A stretch of 64,000 nt of DNA, from assembly GCF_020382885.2 (NCBI RefSeq), contig NC_058499.1:17841872-17905871 (forward strand). Direction: 5' to 3'. Below the pieces are notes generated by a model. It worked only from the letters and a program-made list of their open reading frames with translations, had not been told where the DNA came from and did no database searches. This document shows, in pieces, positions 9,764 through 21,575 of this stretch. This stretch comes from Scatophagus argus. Taxonomy: Eukaryota; Chordata; Actinopteri; Scatophagidae. The position numbers and the translations under genes are program-made. Positions within the stretch are counted from its first letter, which is position 1; every line of letters starts with the position of its first letter.

Positions 9764-12700
9764 ATGGCTGAAAAAGGTAAAACGAATGTAGGCCATCTCG
9801 ACGGAGTTGTCAGGCTCCGAGAGGAACACGAGAAGGTAATTCAAACAGTTGACACGAAACATTTGCTGGCTAGTGACTAACGTTAGCCACGGCACAGTCA
9901 GCTACTGGCCACGCGGCGGACCAACAAAGGTCTTTGAACCACCAGTGGATCTGCTGAAGTGCTTTTTACATCGCATGTAGACATTTGTGCACTAATCGTG
10001 CTAACCTACATGTCAGATTAATAAGTTGTGCGTTAAGTGATTTGCATGTCCGTTTTCCAGAATCTTCCTCTCTTGCGGCCACTCACATGTTCAAGTAAGG
10101 CAAATGTTGTCAGGAGGCGTGTTTACTTTCGTTTCTTTGCACTCGTGTGCTTCTTCTGTCATGTTTACTGATAGACTTGAGACGTTTGTTGGGATATCGT
10201 CAACTCTTAGCATTTTTATGAATTGTCGACCAACTAGCTAACGGGACGTGACTTGGCTAGTATGCTAAATATTACATGTACCCACCACCCCCACCATCCC
10301 TTCCTCCTTACACACACACACACACACACAGAAAGAGATATTCAACCAGGAAGTCCAACATGATACAGTTTTACACTACGATCTGGAAAGTTTTGCTTTG
10401 TGTCTGTATAGTCTTCGCAAAGATTACGCCGAGAAAGTTGAAGTTCTCTCTTCTTGCACATTCACGTAATGTCTAGTATACAGAATACTTCATATTGAAG
10501 TGATGTCTATATTTCTCATTGTTGCGTGGGGGGGACTCATGCAGGCACCAACAAACTTCACACAAAGTGTTATGTACCATCATATATCACAGTGAAGGGC
10601 TCTTTGAACAAATGTCCCACCATCTGTGTTTGTCTTCCTCTTCTGCTTCCTTGATCTGGTTGGGTATTTTGTCAGCTTCCCTGTGTGTGAGATGATTCTT
10701 TAATTTGGACAAAACATTTACAGTTTGTATTGTTGCAAATCAGTATGTGCAGTACCAGTCAAATTATCGTACTGGTCAGAAAATGCTGATGAGCTGGGAA
10801 TCTGCTCGTGGCAGTGATCACATTTGACGTTTTTACCACGTGTCTTTTACTTTACTCGACACAAGACTGCAACATTGCACAGGTTTTCGTTGTGATTCAT
10901 ATTGAAATCGTTTGTCCTAAAAACAGGTGGTGAAAGACTGTGAAAGCCGCATTCAGCACTGGTAAGCATAAAAACATCCACTGCACTGTTTCAACAGTTA
11001 GTGATAACATCTTTCAGTTACCAACTCTGTGTAAGTCAGTCAGTTGTGGCTCTGTGTGATCCACTTCTGTGAATACACCCAATTTGGAAATACAATTAAT
11101 GGATATTCATCACTAGCCAATCTCAGTTGTTCCCAGTCAAGTTTGTATTTAGTTGAGACACAGTTGGCATAGCACCGTGTTAGAACTGCACAATTCCATA
11201 ATGAAAACCGGCTTCCACAATAAATCAAGCATGATTCTGTGCAGTATTGATGCTTTGCATTCAGAGTGCAGCCTCTGTTCAAAATCAACAAATTAGACAC
11301 ACTCTGACCAATCAGAGGCGTTTGTTTCAAGTGTGCTGTAATTAGCCCTTTTATCCTTGATTCCTAAATACAGTTTTAGCAGCTAGAAGGAGCATTTTCA
11401 GTGCACAGGCAGCCACGGTTTTCGGTTATTCTGTCCGAATGCCTTTGGCCTTTCTGACTGCTTGTTGGACAGTCTTCCAAATTTGTGGACAATGACCCAC
11501 TCCATTCTGTTCCACTCCAGAAGACCTTTGCTCAGGTTACAGTTGGTGCAGAGCCATGATGGGAGCTGATGTACCAACAGACCCTTTTTCCACAGCACAC
11601 GTTTTGACTCGTCACTGTAGGGAAAAGCACAGACGTTACTACAAACATTAACGATGGCTCACTTCTGTTCACGTGTCGCAGTAAGTCATGACAGTGAGCC
11701 GGCGTGCACAATAGCTGAGAGCGGTGGAGCTAAATGGGATTCAGGCATAATTATTACTTTCTTCTTCTTTCTTTTATTATTTTTTTTTTTTTTTGGACAC
11801 ATCTTGTGACAGGTCGAAATGTCTTCCCTGAATGATTAAGGTGTTGGATGTGGATCCAAGCAGATGCAACCAAGCTAACGGGAGAGTAAGAGAGATTTCA
11901 GCCAGGCACAGTGTACACCCTCACAGTCCTGACAAGCATATTCATCAGACTGATAAGGTGGAAGCACCTGTGTGAGTGCAGGGCTTTACTATGATGCGCT
12001 TTACTTCATTACAGGAAATGAATTTTATTTGAGGGTCAGTATTCTCAGTGATGTTGATTACAAATACGGTTAGGAGTAGGAGCAAAATGATAGGTTCGAT
12101 GAAAGTTGCAGTTTTATTAAATGTTATGTGGAAATGAAGACAGTTGCCCGCCTGTTTGGGACAATATAAACTTCTTCAGTGATAAGATGAGAAGCATCTC
12201 ACTGCTGACCAAAACAGTAAATTTCATTGCATAAATTAGGCTGCCTTTTTGTCACTCTTGGAAGTCTTTATGTCACCATGGTACACCCACACTGGTGATT
12301 TCACTTGTTTCTCTGATCAGAGCTCCTCTCAGGACTGTGTGGATGTGTGTGGACCGGGCTCTCTGACCTGCCGTTAGTTTCGTTCAGCCTATCAGAATGG
12401 GATAAATGAGTGTCATTTATGCTTCTTTTTTGTACATTAACATAAATGAATGTACCAGTAAGAGCATAAATGACATTTAGTTTAACAGATATTGAGAGAA
12501 TTGATGAGTTATGTTCATTAAAGGAAGTTGACTGAATAAATAAAGGATAACTCAATGAATCACTTTATTCAAATTGGAAATTTTTTTGTTCAAGGATTTC
12601 TTATTTTTCTTGGGGCAATGACGTCTTAAAATATGAAAGCAGACATTCAAACCTTATTTTGAAAACCTTAATAGAAGCTTTCAGTGTTGGTGTGTTGGTA

Positions 12701-15700
12701 CAGCCCCAATAAAGGGAGTCGTGCCAGTGTGTGAATTTGAGTGTTGTGAAGCCGGATTATTGTACTGTCAAATGCCAGACTTTTTCCTACTGCTGTAGCT
12801 TGGTAACTTAAGGTAAGCAGTCATTGTCTAGAAACGATTTCAGTGTATGATACGTTTTATATTTACATTTCAGCATCACAGGTTTGTTTTGATAAGGAGC
12901 ACTAAGCTGTTCGAGCAGAGCTACCAGTGAGGAAAACCTGTGAGACGAAGCCAGTAATAAGAACTTTTGGGAGCATGTTGCTTTCATCAGGGTACAGCAC
13001 ACTTTGTTTCAGACGCAAAAGGCATATCTTCCTACGAGTATGTGTTGTGACTTTGGCAGGGCAAAGTAAGCAATCTCAAAACATTCAATAAAAATTGTGC
13101 GGTGGCAGCAAAGGAATAACGGCGACATCCTGAGGCCACCTGGGTTTGAACCTAGCCTCCCTTCTCCTCTTGCGGGAACGACGGCTCTTGTCACATGCTT
13201 CTCATTGTTCTGTTTAACGACCCAGAATAAACCAAACAAACCAATCTGGAAAACAGTGGCTTCAGAGGAGAGCAGTGGTTCAAAGGAATTAGGAAAAACA
13301 ACAGAACACTTATTTGAGTTAGTTGTGGCCTAATATTGTTGTAAATCAATGCTTTTGCAGGAAGAAGGTGTCGGGTGACTATGAAGCTCTGAATGAACGT
13401 CTGCAAACTCTTCCAGACCAGCTGTCTTATGACATCATGGTGAGTGCGAGTTTTATGAGCCGGTTTGATATTCTTCACTTTGCCGAAGCTGACCTATACG
13501 TACATACATTTTTGCATGACTACCGCTGAAAGTTTCTACTTCCTCTTTTCCTCTACTTTTGTGTCCATATTGTGCTTCCTGCTTTATCCTGACTGTTTCT
13601 CTCTGGTTCTGCTGGTCTTTCTGTCCACCGCGCTGTCAACAGGTGCCCTTTGGCCCTTTGGCCTTCATGCCCGGTAAGCTGGTGCACACCAACGAAGTCA
13701 CCGTGTTGCTCGGTGACAACTGGTTCGCCAAGTGCTCTGCCAAACAGGCTCAGAAGATTGTCGAGCACAGGACGAAATGTGAGTCTTTTTAGCGTCCTCT
13801 CTTAAGAAGACGGCGTTGTGCCGTTTTGATGTGACCGCTCAGCACCACTCCTCTACAGCCAGCAGAGGGCGTTGCTGCATCAGGTCTTGATAGCTTTTCT
13901 GAACACTGAAGTGACCAACTTGCATTCAGCTGGAGCCTTACTCGCCGTGTGAATTAAGGAGAAACTTTTGAGATGCTGGTAGAATTTAGTCCATTTTAGG
14001 AACATTTCCAGTGAACTGTAATGCTGAAACTAATAAGTCTATTGAAGCGTTGCAGCATGCAATCAGGTTAAAAGATTGTGAGCTGCAATGCACATTGGCT
14101 GTACTCTTTGGTTGTGCTTCTCTTAGATTCATACATTGCAGGTCACTGTTGTCGATCTTGTGATACCAATACATTCTGTAAATGCAACTTTATTGTTTGA
14201 TTGAATTTTGAAGGCAAAGAAAATGTGTTTATGTTATCACGGGTAATGTGTAGCCACGCTTGGAAACTGTTTTTGCCTTGCTGCTCATTCTAGGTCTCAA
14301 AACCTCATATCGAATCAAATAGGCCCAAGTAACGATCTCTGATGTGAACATTATTAGAGTGTTTAGTGAAGCAGAAATGTGCTGCCACAGCCCATCCGCA
14401 GCCGTCTGTGCCCCCCCCCCCCAAGCTCCTGACCCTGCCCACCCTGCTATTACAGAGCTAAGTGCTGTAATACAAACATAGCTAGCTGAAATGTGTCAGA
14501 CAGCGGCTGAGTTGTCAGGTCTTCTGTGTTTGACCTTTCCTCACTTCCAGTTGATGCACTGACTGGAGGGGCTCCCGATCGCCATGGAAACAAGGGCCCT
14601 CTGCTGCTATTAGTAAAAGGGCTTAATTGTTGTCAAGATTTAATGATCCGGAGTAGTATTCAGGGCAGAAGATATTATGAACTGTTTGTGTCATCATTTT
14701 TCAATTTTTTCCCCCTCAACTTGTTCAGGATTTTAACTCTTCAGCAGCTGCTTGTCACTGTTAAATTAAACCTTTTGTTTAAATGTGTTTTAGCCCGCAG
14801 TCAGATTTTTACACGCTGCGTTTTGTTAGTCTGCCTCTGACTCTCCAGATGCACATTTTGATGGTAATTTGCCTGTTTTCTACAGATGTGAAGAGCGAAC
14901 TAGATGACCTGTCAAAGACGGTGAAAAACTTTGAAGCCAGAGTTGGGTTTGCGAAGGATTTTGAAACCATGTCAGCTGTATGTTATGTCACCACAAGTCG
15001 TCTCACAGATGTTGTGTAAGACATAAATGGGGACACATGTATTGACTATGTTTCTTCTTCAGAGTAAAGGGGACTATGTTGACATTAGAGAAGCGACTGG
15101 AAACAACACTGCTGTCACCAAAGGTATCTTGAACATGTCAGCTTACGAGAGAGCAAAGAAAGCCTTTAACCCATTCATTCATTCTACAACAAATTCTCCC
15201 ATCTTGTCTGCTTTGAAAGGAAAGCAAAGAATAGCACATAAACCGAATTCTAAGCCCAAGTCGGATGCTGTGTTGGATCTCGAAGAGGAGGATGAGGAGA
15301 AGGAAGGAGAGGGCAGAGATGGAGGAAGCAGAAAAGGCATAATGACGGAGGAGGAGTTGTGGGCTCGACTGGATGAACTTGAGAAACTGGAGGAGCTGCA
15401 AGATGAGCAGGACAGGTAGATGAACACACTCTGCGTGTTGTCTTGGTCGCCTTAATAAACAGACACTTTTTAACCTCAGGAAAAATAAAATTTTTTCTTC
15501 TCTAGAATATCTGATAATGCAGACATGAACGGCGAGGACACATCATCCTTTTCCTCAGAGGAGGAGAAGGAGGGAGATGCTGCACCTCCTATAAACGGAC
15601 TGAATCTGAAGCCCAGCTGGACCTCTGTGCCTCAGAGTAAAGCACCAGCCAACGTAGACAGGAAAGAGGATGAAGACGATGAGGATGAGGAAGGCAGCTG

Positions 15701-16906
15701 TTTGCCTACCATCTTTTTCTCTCACACAGTCGAACCCAAGAAGGTCAGAGCGACAAATAACTTTGAACGTTTCACAAATCTTGTTCTTGTTGTAAGATAT
15801 CTTTTAATTCGGCGGGGTTTTTTTTCAGTTTTTTTTCACCTCGTCTCTTTCTCTTTCTTCAGGTGAGGATAAACACAGGAAAAAACACCACATTGAAGTT
15901 TAGTGAAAGGAAAGAACAGAAGGAGCACTCGAAGAGGAAAAAGAAAAATGGTCACAATAACGGACACTCCCATCACGAGCTTCACAAAATCACAACACCA
16001 GCAGACATTTACAGGTAAAAACACAGTCAAATATATTGAATGAGCAAAGTGAGAAGTCTCTTATGGGCACATTTCAGTTGTGAGCTCTGTTGTCTTTGTC
16101 AGGTTGTTTGTGGATGTGAAGAACGGGGAACCCATCCCCAGGAAGTCCATCCTGAAGTCACGCAGCCGAGAGAACAGTGTGTGCAGCGACACGAGCGAGA
16201 GCAGCGCGGCGGACTTCGAAGAGCGCCGGATGGTTGGACGCAGCTTCAGCCACGATGAGGCGACGCACAGCGACACCAGTGATGGCATAACGGAGGAGGA
16301 CAGTCCCACGGCAGTCCCACTGAACCACGCCAGCAGATTTGAGGTAAACGACATATGGTTGTCTTTTAGTTTTTGTTTTTCTTGTCACTTTCTTTTTTTT
16401 TCCCTTCCCTTCCGTCTTAAATCTCGATGGAAGCGCGAAAGATTCTGTGAAGGAGGAATATATACCTATATTATGAATCTGTGCGGGAAAATGACACCAT
16501 TGAGCCTCATACCACTTAATGAGAACATAACCGAGCTCCCACAGAAGGCTCTTTAAGTTTAAAGCTGCTTGTGGTCAAACAATCATTAAATGTCAGTCAC
16601 ATGAGGCAACATGGACAAGGAACTTGTTTAGTTTTAGTTTCTAAATGTAGTGATTCTAAACCTTTAACCATAAGTTCTGTTGCACTGATTATTTCTGTCT
16701 CTCTCTCACCTCTCCAGGCGTTTTCAGGTACAGTGATAGAGAAAGACCCGATGCCTTCGGCTGTCCCCCACCTGACCATCACTCCCCCAGCTTTGCCGAC
16801 CATACTGGAGAGGAAACAGGAGGAGGTGGTACCTGACGCTCCCCCACCCCAGGAAGTCCCAAAAAGGGTGTCCAAGTTTAAAGCTGCCAGGCTGCAGCAG
16901 AAGTGA
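9764..16906 (+). CDS. uri1: Unconventional prefoldin RPB5 interactor 1 (ten or eleven coding exons)
   Basis: URI1 is a prefoldin-like scaffold that binds RNA polymerase subunit RPB5 and the R2TP/prefoldin-like complex and binds PP1. It acts in polymerase assembly and in S6K signalling. Coding exons: 9764-9835, 10927-10961, 13361-13439, 13643-13778, 14886-14977, 15063-15415, 15506-15743, 15863-16014, 16103-16343, 16718-16906 (TGA). All junctions are GT-AG and in phase, giving 528 residues (human 535). Residues about 15-135 form the prefoldin-like part: RLREEHEK, SRIQHWKK, then FMPGKLVHTNEVTVLLGDNW (70-89). An acidic tract (DEDDEDEEGS) precedes the RPB5-binding FSHTVEPKKVRINTGKNTT. Then comes the very conserved SILKSRSRENSVCSDTSESS (401-420). 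The end is KRVSKFKAARLQQK. A 96-nt stretch at 15124-15219 may be spliced out (496 residues). Confidence 0.95.
9836..10926 (+). other. uri1 intron 1
   Basis: GT-AG intron in phase 0 containing a (CA)10 run at 10311-10330 and an octamer-like ATTTGCAT at 10040-10047. No other gene was recognised. Confidence 0.85.
10962..13360 (+). other. uri1 intron 2
   Basis: The largest uri1 intron (2.4 kb), following the 35-nt second exon. It has a poly-T run at about 11780-11794. A stretch near 13140-13190 contains a B-box-like GGTTTGAACC and may be an old tRNA-derived repeat, but that is weak. No coding exon was recognised. Confidence 0.8.
13779..14885 (+). other. uri1 intron 4
   Basis: GT-AG intron in phase 1. 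A CTCF-like CCAGCAGAGGGCG lies at 13859-13871. A C-run is at about 14411-14422. The open frame at 14526-14840 is not protein-like. Confidence 0.8.
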
Positions 16907-17091
16907 CTGTGAACGAGCGGATATCCGTATTTCAGAATAACTCCTTGTTTGTTGTAAAGCCTTTGTTTCCTTTCTGCAGCTGATGAACCGGACAAAACCA
17001 CAGACCATCCACTTCTTTGATTTCTTTCACGCCATACACGGTCTCTGTCATTGAGTAGGACTGTTCAGTGAGAAAAAGCACAACAATGTTT

Positions 17092-17097
17092 AATAAA
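17092..17097 (+). terminator. Candidate poly(A) signal of uri1
   Basis: AATAAA 186 bases after the uri1 stop codon. A second candidate AATAAA lies further on, near 17454, so two 3'UTR lengths are possible. Confidence 0.55.
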
Positions 17098-18244
17098 TAA
17101 GCTTTGTGTGTCACGCTGTTTTTTGCTCCAAACACTGGTGAATGCAGTCTCCTTGATTTATCTGCTCCTACAGTATAAATGGCACTTAACAGTTGTCCAA
17201 CTTTCCGTGGGGCCTGTTTAAATCGATGACTGTCTGTCACGCGTTTAGCTGTCTTTTGCTTTTCTGTAGATCCATACTACTGCCACTTTAGGTAAGACAC
17301 TATGCTTTGTGATGAGTTGCCTTGTTTATTTCTTTTTCCAAGTATTGATCATTAACAGAATCTTGACCTTCCTAATGAATGTACGTATTCCTTTGTGACC
17401 AGCTTTATGTAAAGACAAAAAAAAAAATCCTCCTTGACAAAAACTTAAAGGAAAATAAATGATTTTGGCTACAAGTCTTGTTTCTTCCTTGAAAGAAAAT
17501 ATGATCTTGTTCTGGGTTGATTTCTGTTTCATTTATGTTTTGCTAACAGGCCTCAATTCTGTATCTGAATGGTTTAGAAGCAGTTTGGAAAGATTTTCTC
17601 CAATTGTTTTTACACCGAATAGTAATGGTGTGTAATAGTAACACATTTTTGCCTTGATATCTAGAGTAAATTGTTTTGCTCTTTAAACTGCTATTACTAG
17701 ACACAGGCTGAGCTAATATGGTCTTTTATGAATTATCGGTGCTCTTTGTGAATTTCCTGTTGTGCATTAAAATTTGAAGAGCCATCTCTGCTTATCGCAG
17801 CCAAACTTTGTAAGCAAGCAATAACATTTCATCACAGCAGAACACGAAATGCCTTTTCCAGTTAGTAAAAGTACAATCGAGCTGCAGCCTTAATGAGAGA
17901 GAGGGAATTTCCAAGGCTCTCTGACAACAAATCAAATTCAGCACGGGTCCAAAAACCAAATTCAACTGCTAAGGAACAACAAAAAGTCTCATTTAGAGTT
18001 CCGCTTTCCCTGAGCTCACTGACAACAGCCTGAAAAGCACAACACAGCGGCACTGCTGTAAGATTTCACATGAGGGGAAATGCCATGACATCACTGACAG
18101 AGGTGAAACACTTGAAGATTTAAGCTCTTGGACAGTGTAGTTTTGAATTAATGAGGAATTTTTACATTTTAAAAATAGGAGAAAGAGGCATTCATATCCT
18201 GGCATTGGCTGGAAGTTTTGTTACAGCAATATATGAAAACTCTA

Positions 18245-18370
18245 ATACTAAAGTAAAAGTTCTGGATTTAGACTCTTACTTCAGTAAAAGAACAGAAGTA
18301 TTAACAGTAAAATGTAAGAACCAGAAGTAAAAGTACTTGTTTAAGTGAAGTGTATTTATACTTGCTGCAA
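18245..18370. repeat. Dispersed teleost repeat with reiterated AGTAAAAGT-type motif
   Basis: Several copies of AAGTAAAAGT/CAGTAAAAG/AAGTACTTG occur in about 125 bases. This is a pattern familiar from non-autonomous DNA transposons of percomorph fish. Recognition is from memory and no terminal repeats were delimited. Confidence 0.45.
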
Positions 18371-19050
18371 TTATATTGTTGGTGGAGAAACAAATGTGTG
18401 AGAAGTGCGTTACTGCTGGAGGTGGAGCTACTTTTAACCAGCCTACTTAAAATACGTTTGGGTAGTTTAGTTCAGTGGTTGCCAACATAGGGGTCAGGCC
18501 CCCCTCAAATGGGTCACAAGATGAATCTGAATCCTGATGCCAAAAAAGTTGAGATGTTGTGCAAACAAAGTGTTTTCTGACAACATTTTTACAAAGTGTT
18601 CCTGAGCCCATGTAGCAATGGACTTTCTACAGTTTTTGAGAACATTCCTTTGAGACCCAGTCATGATCCCATCACCTGTTACCAATGAACCTGTTTACCT
18701 GAGGACTGTTCCAAACAGGTGTTTTTTTTTGTTTTTTTTTAAGCAGAATTTTCCAGGTCTTTTGTTGCTCCCATCCCAACTGATCTGAAACATGTTGTTG
18801 CCATCAAATTCAGAAGAAGCATATATTTACAAAAGTCGAAGAAGCTGATGAGCTCAAAAATTGAATGCTGAATATATTGTGCTGTTTTCAGTTGAGTACA
18901 TGTTAAAAAGGATTAGCAAATTATCACATTGTGTTTTGTACAGCAGCACAGAAGGGATGCATATGAATGGAAATGCAAACAATTTTTTGTAAAGGGATCA
19001 CTGATTTAATCTTTAACAATGTGCTCTGTTTTAGAATCTTACTCATACAA

Positions 19051-19096
<46 letters not shown>
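19051..19096. repeat. Compound (AT)10(GT)13 microsatellite
   Basis: Ten AT units are followed directly by thirteen GT units. Confidence 0.95.
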
Positions 19097-19101
<5 letters not shown>

Positions 19102-21189
19102 TGTAAAATATTAATCTTAAAAGTATCTGTAGCCATCAAATAAATACACAAACATACTATATTTTCCTCAGAAATATATAGGAGAAGAAGTAATTAGTAG
19201 CCTAAAGTAAACTGAATGACTCCCTCAAAACTATACCAAAGTCATGTTCTGATTCAGTAGCTGCTGGTGTTGGTGTGGTTACTATTGCAATCTAAATGGA
19301 TTTAAACTATAGATTTTTTAAAGAGTTGACTTTGGTGGTTTTTATTTATGTGTGTTTATACTTATTCCTTTTTGACAATCATCAGTTCAGTCTGTGAATG
19401 TGTGGAGTTGCTCACAGTAATCATTTTCACTCAGGTGAGCATAACTGGAGGAAGATGTTTGTTTCTCCTAGCAGTGAACATGAAAACACTACCACTCCTG
19501 GACTGAGCAGCATTGTTTGATGTAGTTTAGATTTTCTTTTAGTTGGGGCAACTTATACACACAACCCTTCATCTCCCCCACAAGCAGCTTTAATTAAAGC
19601 TGCAGCTTGTGAGTTGAAAGGCTATCACTCCCCTTTTAGTTAAATGGTGGGAGTGCAGGTCTCTGATAAGAAGCTTTTAAACAGGTCCTGAGGTGACTCT
19701 GCCCCCTCCCCTTCATCAGGATTATTTCTCCAATATGAAAATCCAGGTAGCATGAGACAGATTAGGCAATGCTTAACATGTTAGTGTTGTGTCGGTGAGA
19801 CAGGGATCAATGGACTTATGTAGGTTAAGCTGTGAAGGTATATGCTGGAACATAGTAGAACTATGTTACAAAGAAATCTTAGCATACAAACTATGGGCTG
19901 GAACACACACAAGATCTACATTTCAGGGATTAAGAGGGATTTGAAGAGTTGTGTGATGAAGGATTCAAGTAGGTATTGTTTTCCAGACAGGTGCTCAGAC
20001 CTGAGAGGGGGAGAAGAAGAGTTGCACTTAGCTCCAAATGTCAGAGCAATGGATTAAACAGCAGCCAGCATCTCCGCCTCACTGATATTAAAGATCCGAC
20101 CACAAAGTGTCTCGCACCTACATCATTTACACTCACTTTTCCGGTTCTCGCTTATTCCTCTGATGAAGCTCAGGTGGAAATCACAGGAAAGAAACAAATG
20201 TTCAGGTGATCCACAGTGATGTCACAGCTCTGCAGCTTCATGACACTTTAATCCTCACATTGCTGTTTCCATCCAAGTTACTCAGAGTTCGCCCCATTCA
20301 AAATATCACTTGGATTTTTTTTTTCTTTCTCACATTTCATGTGTCTTTGGGAAAATGAAAACTCATCATTGAGAAAATGAAATCATTTAGAAAGCATGTC
20401 AAACATGTCAGCTTCCCAAATGTGAGGATTTCTGGCCTGACTAAGTGGTCAGATCTGGGAACTTTTTTCTTCTTTTTTGCTCTTTCCTGAGCAAACCATT
20501 ATGAAGTTGTGAGTTATGAAATAAACATTAGCTCCAGTTTCAAAGATGACTCCCTTTGAAAATGGATGGACTGCTTAATAAACTGTAAAAAGCCTGTAAA
20601 AGTACTATAAAAATAATAATAATTAAAACAAATAAGCACGTGACCGAAGATTGTAACGTAAAATAAAGAAAATCTACACCACGTCAGAAGAACCAAAGAC
20701 CTGTGACCACGTCCTTCATGTTGTCTTTTCCTTCACGTTTCCCAGAGAGGAAAATATTGCATTGATCTTTTTGGAAAAAAAGAAACGTCTTCCTCACTGT
20801 ATTGGAGGAAGATGTACAGTGAAGTTTGTGAGGATGGCAGAAACGTAATGTTTCAAACATCCAGCTAAACCTCCTTCATAGAGCCTTTTACCAACTAAAA
20901 TACTGAATAGCTGATGTTTAGTCCTCACTTAAACAGTCTGGCCACATGATGATGAAGAATCACCACACACACACGATCACACGGTGTAAAATTCTGCACA
21001 TTTTTCTTTTTTAAGAGATCACGACAGCGATACAAGCGAATCCATCAGAACGCCTCCACAGAAGTTTTCAGAGAACACGAAACTGCGGTTCTCGTAGATA
21101 ATCACCTTACCAAATTTGACATGCACGTAATGCTCCCAGATGTATGCACCTCAGGAGGAGGACTGATGAGGTCTGCGTCCTGAAGACGG

Positions 21190-21575
21190 CAGTGCACATT
21201 TTACGCACGGTGTACACACCAGCGGCCAGATGAGGGAGACATACGGCTTCGGGACATGTCGAAGTATCCCGAGTAATTTTTTTTATAACATTTCATTACC
21301 TCTCTCTTTAACTGGAAATACTACAGTGGCAAGCGCACAGCCGCCTTCGTCTAGCGAGCGCGTTAAAAGGTTAAAAGGTTGTTGTTTTTCAAGAGAGGAA
21401 GCGGAGGTTCAAGGGGAAATCTGGGTCCGACTGTGCGCACTGGGCGTCAGTGATAAAGCGTGTGAAGCGTACAGTCCGTCAGTCAGCAGTCAGTCATCCA
21501 CTTCAACATCACTCTCCGCTGAACTCCAGCTGTCACCTCGTGTCCTCCGCGCCCGCGCGAGCTGACATCGGACAG
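21190..21575 (+). promoter_or_regulatory. Candidate promoter and first noncoding exon of znf536
   Basis: A local rise in GC and CpG (CGCGCCCGCGCGAGC near 21549) ends at a strong donor, GACAG then GTAAGA, at 21575/21576, about 8 kb before the coding exon's acceptor on the same strand. No TATA box was identified. The 111-codon open frame here has no family resemblance, and the znf536 frame opens only at 29753, so I treat the exon as 5'UTR. The link to znf536 is inference from strand, donor and position. Confidence 0.5.

Larger units (their letters stand above)
17100..21189. other. Intergenic between uri1 and znf536
   Basis: No gene was recognised. It contains a repeat block near 18245-18370, an (AT)10(GT)13 microsatellite at 19051-19096 and otherwise unremarkable AT-rich DNA. 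Open frames here are short and lack family signatures. Confidence 0.5.

Noticed and set aside
13140-13190. tRNA-like B-box in uri1 intron 2
   Set aside because: Only a GGTTTGAACC match. There is no A box or cloverleaf, so it is not a tRNA gene.
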